Shown: positions 1-5,799 of the stretch, piece by piece
Layout: every line of letters starts with the position of its first letter
Numbering within the stretch: the first letter of the stretch is position 1
Assembly (NCBI GenBank): GCA_043802925.1
Contig: JAZDKP010000013.1
Coordinates: 1 to 20,552, forward strand
DNA length: 20,552 bases
From: JAZDKP01 sp043802925
GTDB taxonomy: Bacteria > Fibrobacterota > OXYB2-FULL-49-7 > JAEUSG01
Reading direction: 5' to 3'
Made by a program: the position numbers and the translations under genes
Notes under the pieces: model-generated
Told to the model about the DNA's origin: nothing
What the model saw: the letters and a program-made list of their open reading frames with translations, nothing else
The model's database searches: none

Positions 1-76
1 AATTACAAGGGGGTAGGTTATACACTACATGCGCTTTTAGAGGGCAATTCGTGAATGCGATTAAATATCGCATCTT

Positions 77-733
77 TTAGGCTAAAGATTTCTGAAAATT
101 GATGGGGATTGTCGAACTTGGGTTAACACGCAAAAATGTCCTTCTGAAGAATTCAGAGGAACCCAGCTCCTGTTTTGCGGTGATGCCCAAACTATCGGAA
201 GGCCGTAATATGTTGAGATTTATCTTCCCGCCGACATCGGTGATACCGCACCCTTTGTCCGCAGGAAGACCACCGGTGTAGATGACGATGTTATGAAAAT
301 TCTCGAGATCGAAAATCGCCGGACCCCCGCCGGGCCTGCCGGTGACAGGAACATCTTCGACATTGACGGGGCTTGCCGGCACGCCTCCCGCCGTCGCCTC
401 GACGCCCCTGAAACGGAATGATTCATGGTAATTGGAGATGTCGGCCAGGCCGTAAGGATCAACGCTCTGCTGGCTGAGTGACGGTACCAGATTAATGGCC
501 CGCGTAACCGACATTTGCGAGGGATCGACGATTCTGGATTGTTCGCCTGTCACCTTCTGAAGAAGGTCCCCTTTTTTTCCCGTAATAATGATTTTATCCA
601 GGGTAATGTGCGAAGTATCTGCCCCAGATTGATCAAGGGAGTCCCGCTCCGGTCCGGCCATGCAAACAGTCGTGATTAAAAGGATGAATGGTGACAAACA
701 CCGAAAGCGGATGAAGGCGGAAACCAGCATCAT
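77..733 (-). pseudogene. TonB-dependent receptor, truncated after the plug domain
   Basis: The 218-residue product starts with a signal peptide (hydrophobic stretch at about 12-26, ending VCMAG). A TonB-box-like segment (TLDKIIITGKKG, about 45-56) and a plug domain follow: FRFRGVEA, VEDVPVTGRPGGGP, then ENFHNIVIYTGGLPADKG and DVGGKINL. Family members run on for 450 or more further residues of beta-barrel. Here the homology stops after about 200 residues in a tail that does not look like barrel (NPSSTIPINFQKSLA) and meets a stop; bases 1-76 show no barrel continuation in any frame. It should have been an outer-membrane gated importer, but without a barrel it cannot work. Two adjacent ATGs (733 and 730) follow an AGGAG; the second is better spaced. 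The neighbouring modE and modD remnants suggest, but do not prove, that the substrate was molybdate or tungstate. Confidence 0.8.
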
Positions 734-780
734 ACAAGCTCCTCTTTTTTTTATGGATAGGTGGTAATTTTGGATTTCTT

Positions 781-810
781 ATTATATATGTATACGTATT
801 GGTGGGCCAA
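781..810 (-). promoter_or_regulatory. Sigma-70-like promoter of the TonB receptor remnant
   Basis: On the minus strand a perfect TATAAT (+ strand 781-786) lies 18 bases downstream of TTGGCC (805-810; 4 of 6 matches to TTGACA). It sits about 50 bases upstream of the receptor start. The spacer contains the palindromic run ATACGTAT, which could be an operator. Assigned by eye. Confidence 0.4.
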
Positions 811-846
811 ATGGGACATTTCCTGATTCTGTTTTTGAGTAGATAC

Positions 847-866
847 CCACGGGCTTACGTCCGTGG
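847..866. repeat. REP-like hairpin with CCACGG/CCGTGG stem
   Basis: CCACGGGC and GTCCGTGG pair into an 8-bp stem (847-854 with 859-866, one G-T pair) closed by TTAC. The wording resembles the CCACGGGCTTA-type palindromes found between genes and at IS200/IS605-type element ends. It lies exactly between the receptor promoter and the broken modE, where the missing 5' part of modE should be. No transposase is visible. The link to a transposition or deletion event is inference. Confidence 0.45.
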
Positions 867-905
867 TCTTCAGCACGCTTTTGATAAAACCAGTAATTCT
901 GGGCG

Positions 906-1423
906 TTGCCGGGACGCGGAAGCCTCCTGACAGATTACGGACAGGAAATTTTCCGCTTTTACCGTACGCTGGAAGCGGAATACCGGCGCATGATCGCCAA
1001 AGGCGGTCCTGTCGTTGAACGACTGGGCAATACCGTGCGTACCCTGGACAGGCTCACTTTTAAGATCAGCGCGCGAAGCCAGTTTCTGGGAACCGTGGAA
1101 CACCTGGGTGACTTCAGTGTTGACAAGCCCCACGGCCAGCGTATCGGCGAAAATATGCGCCTGGTGCCCTCCTCATGCGGGAAGGGGTGAATGCACTCGG
1201 TCTTAAAGTGGGCATGCCTGCCATTTCCTTGTTCAAAGCGACCGCACCGATACTGGCCTGCGGAGATACACCGCCTCGAACCAGCGTGACTAATTGCCTA
1301 TCCGGCACTGTTACGGAAGTCCGGAAAGGCCGCGTCAATGCGGAGGTCAAACTTGAATTGGGAAAAAACCGTATTCTTACAACGATGGTTACGTTAGGCA
1401 GTATTACAGAATCTTCAGATTAA
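906..1423 (+). pseudogene. modE: ModE-like molybdate-responsive regulator, decayed
   Basis: Three pieces of a ModE protein are recognisable. Frame 1 (906-1190) begins inside the LysR-type DNA-binding domain (LLTDYGQEIFRFYRTLEAEY, matching the usual LTxYGxxhhxxYRxLExE end of the winged helix) and enters the first Mop domain (KISARSQFLGTVEHL, then RIGENMRLV). The frame then shifts at about 1160-1180 and the protein continues at 1175-1423 with LMREGVNALGLKVGMPA and LFKATAPIL, which end Mop 1, followed by NCLSGTVTEVRKGRVNAEVKLELG, which begins Mop 2. It stops before the second half of Mop 2. The helix-turn-helix is missing upstream, where a stop (894-896) precedes the homology. ModE represses or activates molybdenum genes when bound to molybdate. 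This copy lacks its DNA-binding part, contains a frameshift and has lost its C-terminus. Confidence 0.75.
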
Positions 1424-1611
1424 AAAAGAACCGCCGTCTTTACTGCATTATTCCGCCATCCCAAATCCTTATTGCCCTTGAATAAATCCAACACTGGTTT
1501 GTTATTGCATTCCTGCAATGATCTCTTGCCATATACCACAACATTACAGCAAATAAACCGCTAAAAAAGTCGTATTTTGCCTTATTTGATAGAAAAACAG
1601 AAGTTAAGCCT

Positions 1612-1628
1612 TTGGCATGGAATTTGAT
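1612..1628 (+). promoter_or_regulatory. Sigma-54-like promoter candidate upstream of the modD remnant
   Basis: TTGGCATGGAATTTGAT fits the sigma-54 pattern TTGGCAC-N5-TTGC, with GG at -24 and the correct spacing, except that the -12 element is GA instead of GC. It lies about 70 bases upstream of the modD fragment start. The rest of 1424-1697 shows no gene or clear structure. The -12 mismatch makes this weak; see the identical deviation upstream of fliO. Confidence 0.2.
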
Positions 1629-1697
1629 TTATCATATTGACAGGTATTGGTAAAGAAACTTCAACCGAGGAAAGCAAGAAATAGGGGAGAATAGCAA

Positions 1698-1895
1698 ATG
1701 GTTTATATTGCGGATGAAACGCTCGAAAAAATCCCGAAAGAAGATGTTCCTTATCTTGACCTGACCACTTGGCTCTTGGACATAGGAAACCGCAAGGGAA
1801 TCATCCGCAACTTGAAAAGAAGCAATAGGCCAAGGGGAATACCATGGACATACTGGTTAACCATGACGAAAAAGCGCTCAAATTTTTTTGCGTAA
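1698..1895 (+). pseudogene. modD: ModD (quinolinate phosphoribosyltransferase-like) N-terminal fragment
   Basis: The first 34 residues (MVYIADETLEKIPKEDVPYL, then DLTTWLLDIGNRKG) match the start of ModD proteins, which begin MhYhxDxxLExhhxEDVPYGDLTTxxLGIG and are about 280 residues long. After residue 35 the reading frame becomes unrelated and ends at 1895. ModD is a member of the nicotinate-nucleotide pyrophosphorylase fold family found in molybdenum transport operons; its exact reaction is not settled. A good ribosome binding site (AGGGGAG) still precedes the ATG. The conserved Gly of PYGD is Leu here. A deletion joins this stub to the next remnant at about 1800-1840. Confidence 0.65.
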
Positions 1896-1942
1896 TGGAA
1901 GGGCATGAATGCGCAATGGTCATACGCACAATAATTTTATAG
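1844..1942 (+). pseudogene. N-terminal stub resembling a YjdJ-type GNAT acetyltransferase
   Basis: An ATG at 1844 preceded by AAGGGGAA opens a 32-codon frame. Its start (VNHDEKALKFFCVMEGHECA) resembles small GNAT proteins that begin with IxHDEKxxRFxxxVDGxEAxhxYR and continue to DFYHTYVPxxxRGxGhA. The frame ends at 1940-1942 right after VIRTIIL, so the acetyl-CoA binding part is absent. It overlaps the out-of-frame tail of the modD stub and ends 11 bases before the next gene. The identification rests on about 25 residues and is tentative. Confidence 0.4.
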
Positions 1943-1953
1943 AGGGGCTTGCC

Positions 1954-3015
1954 ATGACTTTTTACAGCATTTTATTCATCACCTTTCTCACGGGCCTGGC
2001 TTTTCTTTCCGGCTGCAACCGGTTCGCCTGCCAAGAGGCCGCCTATCAGCCTTATCTGTACGACAACGTGGCTTATCTGGACACTGTGGACAACGGCTTT
2101 TCAAAAGGATGGCGCGGCCATGAACGCTCGGATCCCGGCGCATGGTTCGATGTCCATATGCATATTGCGCGGGCCTGCAGCACCGAGGCGCTGGCAAAAG
2201 AGGCCGTTGGCTTCTGGCGGAAGCAGTTTAACGCCTATGACTGGGCCGGTGGCGCAATCATGGCCTTCCCGGGGTCCGGCATTTTCGATTACGTCAAAAC
2301 GGACTCCACCGTGGCGGTCTATTTACGGCTCACCTACAATAACCCGGACGTAAAGCTCGTGGATTCCCTTTTCCGGCTGGGGAAAATCCACGGGATCAAG
2401 CTCCACATGCGGCCCATTTACGAGAAGGGGCTGGATTATAAAATCATGGACAACGACGCCTGGCACGCGGTTTACGCCAAGTGCGGGGCACTGGGTATCC
2501 CCATCATTTTGCACCTGAACCAGCGCTTGACCGACCCCGAATTGGTGCATGGCGTGGACAAAGGGGATGCCTGGAAGAAGCTGGACTATACCAACGCGGA
2601 TGTGCTGAAATGGTTTGAAGGGGTGGCCAGCCGACATGCCAATACCCACATCATTTTAGCGCATTTCAATTTCATGGGGTACGGCCCGCTCGGGGCGCTT
2701 CTGGACCGCCATCCCAATGTATACACGGACGGGTCATCGGCCTGGAGTATTGGACCTTACCATCACCTGACGCCTTCTGAAATCGAAACCATCCGAGCCT
2801 TTGCCATTCGTTACCAGGACCGGCTTATCTTTGGCACGGATTTCAGCTTCCATGTTCCCAAGCCGGACGAGAATATCCCCTACTGGCTGAATTTCTATGC
2901 TGGGTATATCCGTTTTATCATGCAGCTGGAACTACCCGCGTCCGTGCTTTCGAAGATTGCCTACAAGAACGCGCTCAAGGTGTTGAACATGAAGAAGTGG
3001 TTTGAGGCGTTTTAA
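1954..3015 (+). CDS. Lipoprotein metal-dependent hydrolase, amidohydrolase-2 family
   Basis: This is an intact 353-residue enzyme. I chose the ATG at 1954 over the one at 1909 because it has AGAGGGG at the right distance and opens directly onto a lipoprotein signal peptide: a hydrophobic stretch at 5-18, then LSG-C21. The mature part is a TIM-barrel of the Amidohydro_2 type (PF04909). Metal ligands are in place: DVHMH (H68, H70), IILH (H187), ILAH (H237) and FGTD (D296). KLHMRP at 149-154 follows strand 3. The family hydrolyses or decarboxylates varied small substrates, so no substrate can be named. The enzyme should be anchored in the periplasm or outer membrane, which is uncommon for a family that is mostly cytoplasmic. 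The C-terminus (KIAYKNALKVL) is typical. It is flanked upstream by pseudogenes and downstream by a convergent ferredoxin, so it is probably monocistronic. Confidence 0.85.
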   Translation: MTFYSILFITFLTGLAFLSGCNRFACQEAAYQPYLYDNVAYLDTVDNGFSKGWRGHERSDPGAWFDVHMHIARACSTEALAKEAVGFWRKQFNAYDWAGGAIMAFPGSGIFDYVKTDSTVAVYLRLTYNNPDVKLVDSLFRLGKIHGIKLHMRPIYEKGLDYKIMDNDAWHAVYAKCGALGIPIILHLNQRLTDPELVHGVDKGDAWKKLDYTNADVLKWFEGVASRHANTHIILAHFNFMGYGPLGALLDRHPNVYTDGSSAWSIGPYHHLTPSEIETIRAFAIRYQDRLIFGTDFSFHVPKPDENIPYWLNFYAGYIRFIMQLELPASVLSKIAYKNALKVLNMKKWFEAF

Positions 3016-3068
3016 TCACTGTAACGCCCGGATGTTCCGAAAAGTGTACGACAAATTCAATAAACGTC

Positions 3069-3094
3069 CCCCCTCTCCTTGTGAGGAGAGGGGG
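3069..3094. terminator. Perfect 11-bp hairpin between convergent genes
   Basis: CCCCCTCTCCT (3069-3079) and its exact complement (3084-3094) flank a TGTG loop. It lies 54 bases after the amidohydrolase stop and 20 bases past the ferredoxin stop, so it can end both transcripts. It lacks a long U-tract, so it may be a dispersed palindromic repeat serving as a terminator. The CCCCTCTCC...GGAGAGGGG wording is common among such repeats. Confidence 0.5.
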
Positions 3095-3113
3095 AATAGG
3101 GGAGTCGAGGCGG

Positions 3114-3284
3114 CTATTTCTTCTTGATGGCTTCGGACGGGCAGGAATCCACACAGGTGCCGCAGTCGGTGCAGGCCGCAGCGTCGATTTTATAGATGGG
3201 ATCGCCTTCGGTGATGGCATTTTCGGGGCACTCGGGCAGGCAGGCGCCGCAACCGGCGCAATCGTTGGTGATGAAATGGGGCAT
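3114..3284 (-). CDS. 2[4Fe-4S] ferredoxin, 56 residues
   Basis: The complete small protein contains two cluster-binding motifs. The first is CAGCGACLPEC-P (C9, C12, C15, C19) and the second is CTDCGTCVDSC-P, giving the usual C-x2-C-x2-C-x3-C-P arrangement twice. It ends with three lysines. The length is that of clostridial-type bacterial ferredoxins, which are cytoplasmic low-potential electron carriers. The ATG at 3284 follows AAGGAGAAG at ideal spacing. It lies 47 bases downstream of a possible tiny membrane protein and is followed by the hairpin at 3069-3094. No redox partner is encoded nearby, so its donor and acceptor cannot be stated. Confidence 0.93.
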   Translation of the reverse strand: MPHFITNDCAGCGACLPECPENAITEGDPIYKIDAAACTDCGTCVDSCPSEAIKKK

Positions 3285-3331
3285 GTTCTTCTCCTTGAAA
3301 AAGGGTTAATCGTTTGCTTTTTTAAAACGGC

Positions 3332-3487
3332 TTAAAAAATACCTCTTTTCACAAGTAAAAAACAATACAAACCCATGGATAAAGCCAATCCTGCAAGCAG
3401 GAGCGCCCGTACAGGGGCGGGCGTCAGGGTGATGCGCGTTTCCTTGACCCGGCTCTGCCAGGGCGCTTCCCTTAAGCCTGTGCTCAA
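3332..3487 (-). CDS. Possible 51-residue single-span membrane protein
   Basis: The frame has a non-ATG candidate start (TTG at 3487). It contains a polar N-terminal part (EAPWQSRVKETRITLTPAP) and one good membrane helix (ALLLAGLALSMGLYCFLLV, about 28-46) closed by KRGIF. The flanking charges (Arg/Lys on both sides) give no clear orientation. It is in the same frame as the preceding coiled-coil protein and begins just after that gene's TAA (3503-3505), so it could also be a former C-terminal extension cut off by that stop. No convincing ribosome binding site is present. I do not recognise it. Confidence 0.3.
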   Translation of the reverse strand: MSTGLREAPWQSRVKETRITLTPAPVRALLLAGLALSMGLYCFLLVKRGIF

Positions 3488-3502
3488 CAGTATGGATAAA
3501 AA

Positions 3503-3754
3503 TTATTCCTGCGTGTCGCGGCGTTTGGCCAGTTCAATCTTTTCTTCGATGGTTTTGAGCCGCGACTGGCTTTTTTCTTTGGACGCTTCAAATTTGCGCT
3601 CGAGATCCTCTTTCCGGCTCTTTTGCTTTTGCAGGAAATTGTTGAATTCCGCGGGGCCTTTTTTGAACTCCTCGCAGTGGAGAATGGTGCCGAGGTCCTG
3701 GCTGAGGGTCAGCACGGCCTTGCAGCAGGGGCATTTGACGGTGAGCGTTTCCAT
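3503..3754 (-). CDS. Small Cys-motif and coiled-coil protein of unknown function
   Basis: This 83-residue protein has two parts. Residues 1-28 look like half of a zinc ribbon: a CPCC knuckle at C8-C11 inside a VKCPCCKAVL strand-turn-strand, then HC (26-27) where a second knuckle would be, so metal binding is possible but not assured. Residues 40-80 are rich in Lys, Glu and Arg with a heptad-like pattern (KEDLERKFEASKEKSQSRLK), which predicts a coiled coil. The ATG at 3754 follows AGAGG. It lies 22 bases downstream of the HEPN gene on the same strand and probably shares its transcript. I do not recognise a named family. Confidence 0.7.
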   Translation of the reverse strand: METLTVKCPCCKAVLTLSQDLGTILHCEEFKKGPAEFNNFLQKQKSRKEDLERKFEASKEKSQSRLKTIEEKIELAKRRDTQE

Positions 3755-3776
3755 GAAGGGCCTCTTGAGAACAGAA

Positions 3777-4163
3777 TTATTTGAGTAATTTATTTGCTGA
3801 GATAAGAACCCTGTCCGTCAGATCGACGCATTTTTTTGCCATGGAAATATCGGGTTCAAAATCCGGTAGCACGGAACCCAGTGGATACTTTGAGGGCAGG
3901 TAAATGGCATCCAGGAGGTCGCAGTCTTCGTCCTTAAGATCGGTGTCGAAACCTCCTTTGAGGAGAAGGTTTTTTAATTCCATGATGCTGTGGGTCTTTA
4001 CAAGGTGCATTCCGGAATGCAAGACCATGGATTTAAGCGCCTTTTCCGCGGACTGCTGAGCGTTCTGCAGGCATGCGTTCCAATGACCGTTTTCAAGACA
4101 AAGTTCGGCTACCGCCCTGTTTTCCATCGCATATTTCAACCAGATGCGCGCATCATCGTTCAA
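3777..4163 (-). CDS. HEPN-domain protein, partner of the upstream nucleotidyltransferase
   Basis: The 128-residue protein is all-helical and matches the HEPN family PF05168: WLKYAMENRAVAELCLENG, then QNAQQSAEKALKSMVLHSG, then KTHSIMELKNLL, and YLPSKYP near residue 95. I chose the TTG at 4163, which overlaps the end of the nucleotidyltransferase gene by 11 bases. It begins the fold exactly, whereas the longer frame only adds residues read out of frame from the neighbour. HEPN proteins paired with MNT enzymes often act as toxin RNases. I find no R-x4-6-H catalytic motif here, and the usual RYP is KYP, so ribonuclease activity is doubtful. It may be a substrate-binding or regulatory subunit. Confidence 0.8.
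   Translation of the reverse strand: MNDDARIWLKYAMENRAVAELCLENGHWNACLQNAQQSAEKALKSMVLHSGMHLVKTHSIMELKNLLLKGGFDTDLKDEDCDLLDAIYLPSKYPLGSVLPDFEPDISMAKKCVDLTDRVLISANKLLK
3783..3796. repeat. 14-bp direct repeat, copy 1
   Basis: GAGTAATTTATTTG lies within the last codons of the HEPN gene. An identical copy is at 4461-4474, just outside the other end of the MNT-HEPN pair. Confidence 0.6.
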
Positions 4164-4458
4164 ACAGCACCTTGCCTTTTTCGATTTCAAAAAGAAATTG
4201 GCTTTCACCATACATCCGGAGAGGAACGATGTCAATGGGAATGGATTCCGCGATGGAACGGGTCATCCGGCGGTACTTCAGCGCAAGGGGCAGGTAGGAT
4301 TCATCGCTTTCCTGAAAGACGGCCACATCCATATCGTTCGGTTCCGATGAATGGATGAAAGATCCGAATACCACGACCTTGCGGATTTCTCCGGCAGGCC
4401 GAAGACAGTCCGCGAGTCTTGCATAAACCCTATTTTTAACTTCGTCAGTAAATGTCAT
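4153..4458 (-). CDS. Minimal nucleotidyltransferase (MNT), MntA-like
   Basis: This is a 101-residue DNA polymerase beta-type nucleotidyltransferase. The active-site motif is complete: VVVFGSFIHSSEPNDMDVAV gives G32-S33 and the metal ligands D42 and D44, and IPID (D76) supplies the third acidic residue. Family members paired with HEPN proteins (MntA-HepT) are antitoxins that adenylylate the HEPN partner. Here the HEPN gene follows with an 11-base overlap, so the two are translationally coupled. The ATG at 4458 has no obvious Shine-Dalgarno sequence. The gene starts 40 bases after the HDOD gene on the same strand, so it may be read from the flagellar operon or from its own promoter in the AT-rich repeat region. 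Confidence 0.85.
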   Translation of the reverse strand: MTFTDEVKNRVYARLADCLRPAGEIRKVVVFGSFIHSSEPNDMDVAVFQESDESYLPLALKYRRMTRSIAESIPIDIVPLRMYGESQFLFEIEKGKVLFER

Positions 4459-4460
4459 AA

Positions 4461-4474
4461 GAGTAATTTATTTG
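4461..4474. repeat. 14-bp direct repeat, copy 2
   Basis: GAGTAATTTATTTG lies two bases upstream of the nucleotidyltransferase start codon. With copy 1 (3783-3796) it brackets the MNT-HEPN pair. The bases beyond both ends of the 14-mer differ between the copies. Confidence 0.6.
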
Positions 4475-4498
4475 TTTTCCAGTCTGAAATCAAACCTT

Positions 4499-5476
4499 TT
4501 ATCCGAATCCGCTCTCCTGAGCCTGGAAATTGTCTCCGTCGTCCCGGTTCTGGATGACGTCAATAAACGTGGTCGCCTGTTCCATATGCAGGAAAAACCG
4601 TTCGAGGAGTGACGCCAGGCCCGGTTCGTCCATGGGGATATTAAGGGGGGCGTAGTAGGCGCGGTCGTCGTCGGTGAGGACCGGATCCTTTTTGTTGCCC
4701 GATATGCCCACACGGCCGATGCGGCCCAGGTAATCGGACAGGTGGACGAGGGCGGCCAGGGGCCTGTGTTTTTCCGCAAGATAAGGCTGGTGGTGGAACT
4801 CGATGGCCTCCACGATGGGGAGTGGCAGGTTCCACTTGTTGGCGAGCCAGCCGCCGATGCGGTCGTGCGTGGTGGCGAGCACGGTGGTCTCGGCCGAGAG
4901 CAGGTCCTCGTCATCAAGGTGCACGCGGTCCATGATTTCCAAAAAGTCGTCGTGGCAGTACTGGTTGATGACCACCTTGCCCAGGTCGTGCAGGAGGCCG
5001 GCGGTGAAGGATTCGGTCGTGTAGCGCGGCTGGTAGGTGCGGCAGAGCATTTGCGTGCCCACGCCCACGGAAATGGCGTGCTCCCAGAACAGGGTGAGGT
5101 CGAAATAGCGGTTTTCACCCGGGGACTTGAAGGCCTCCAGTACGGAGACGGAAAGGCCCATGTCTTTGACCGCCTCAAAACCCATGACTACGATGGCTTC
5201 GTCCACGGTGCCCACCTGGCGCTGGCGGCCGTAATAGACGCTGTTGGCGAGTTTGAGGATTTTGGCGGTCAGCACCTGGTCGCTCTGGATGAGCGAGGCG
5301 AGTGAACGCGCTGAGGTGCGCGGATTGTCAACAAGTTCCATTATTTTGGAGACCACGGTCGGGAGCGTGGGGAGGCCGATGACCTTTTCCGCGATAAACC
5401 GGAGCTTTTCGGCCTTGCCGAGGCTGGCCGTGGTGCGGCGCCCGGCAATAAGGGAGGGGCGGGGGATGGGGGTCAC
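4499..5476 (-). CDS. HDOD-domain signalling protein at the end of the flagellar operon
   Basis: The 325-residue protein contains an HDOD domain at about 30-250. It starts with GLPTLPTVVSKIMELVDNP (34-52) and SLIQSDQVLTAKILKLANS, as HDOD proteins do. The HD-superfamily residues are all present: H133, H163-D164 (LLHDLGK), H204, H228-H229 and D248. About 75 residues follow the domain without a recognised fold. The HDOD family regulates signalling and motility, often near c-di-GMP systems, and usually has no proven catalysis. The start is a GTG whose bases overlap the upstream TGA (GTGA), a tightly coupled arrangement. Its place right after fliA and a small charged protein suggests a role in flagellar control. 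No GGDEF, EAL or CheY domain is fused to it. Confidence 0.85.
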   Translation of the reverse strand: MTPIPRPSLIAGRRTTASLGKAEKLRFIAEKVIGLPTLPTVVSKIMELVDNPRTSARSLASLIQSDQVLTAKILKLANSVYYGRQRQVGTVDEAIVVMGFEAVKDMGLSVSVLEAFKSPGENRYFDLTLFWEHAISVGVGTQMLCRTYQPRYTTESFTAGLLHDLGKVVINQYCHDDFLEIMDRVHLDDEDLLSAETTVLATTHDRIGGWLANKWNLPLPIVEAIEFHHQPYLAEKHRPLAALVHLSDYLGRIGRVGISGNKKDPVLTDDDRAYYAPLNIPMDEPGLASLLERFFLHMEQATTFIDVIQNRDDGDNFQAQESGFG

Positions 5477-5784
5477 GCGTTGATGTCTATCAGTCCGCCG
5501 CCGCTGCGGCGGGGGCGCTTGCCGGGTCCGGCGGGGTTCTCGTCTTTGGGCTTTTCACGCTTCTTTTTTTTCCCGGAGGATTCCTTTTCGTGCTTTTCGC
5601 GCTCAACCCGTTTTTCACGCGCCTCTTTGGTTTCTTCGGTGATTTGCTCCTTGAGCGCGTCCTCCTGGGCCTTTTTCATCTGGTTGAGGTAGGCGTCATC
5701 CTGCGGTTGGTTGACCAGCCGCGCCTGTATCTTTTCCGTGGGTTGCTGGCGGTAGAGGCTGTCCTGAAATTCGATGACCTGCAT
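5473..5784 (-). CDS. Small highly charged protein between fliA and the HDOD gene
   Basis: The 103-residue product starts at the ATG 5784, because GGAGG sits at the right distance just upstream; the longer frame would start at a TTG with no site. An N-terminal segment (MQVIEFQDSLYRQQPTEKIQ) precedes a Glu/Lys-rich stretch at about 30-85 (NQMKKAQEDALKEQITEETK and KKKKREK) that should be helical or disordered. It ends in a short hydrophobic motif, GGGLIDINA. Similar short charged proteins with a conserved hydrophobic tail occur beside fliA in other flagellar operons, but I cannot name this one. It lies 15 bases downstream of fliA and overlaps the HDOD gene by 4 bases. Confidence 0.75.
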   Translation of the reverse strand: MQVIEFQDSLYRQQPTEKIQARLVNQPQDDAYLNQMKKAQEDALKEQITEETKEAREKRVEREKHEKESSGKKKKREKPKDENPAGPGKRPRRSGGGLIDINA

Positions 5785-5799
5785 ACGGCCCTCCAAGCG

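Noticed and set aside
1..76. Possible continuation of the TonB receptor barrel beyond its stop.
   Set aside because: All three minus-strand frames hit stops quickly and show no barrel-like alternation.
1637..1642. A perfect TTGACA upstream of the modD remnant, as a possible -35 box.
   Set aside because: Seventeen bases further on is TTCAAC, and no -10-like hexamer stands at 16 to 19 bases.
3375..3788. A 137-codon plus-strand frame across 3375-3788.
   Set aside because: Ser/Arg/Leu-rich and antisense to the CPCC coiled-coil gene, which has its own ribosome binding site and a family-like head.
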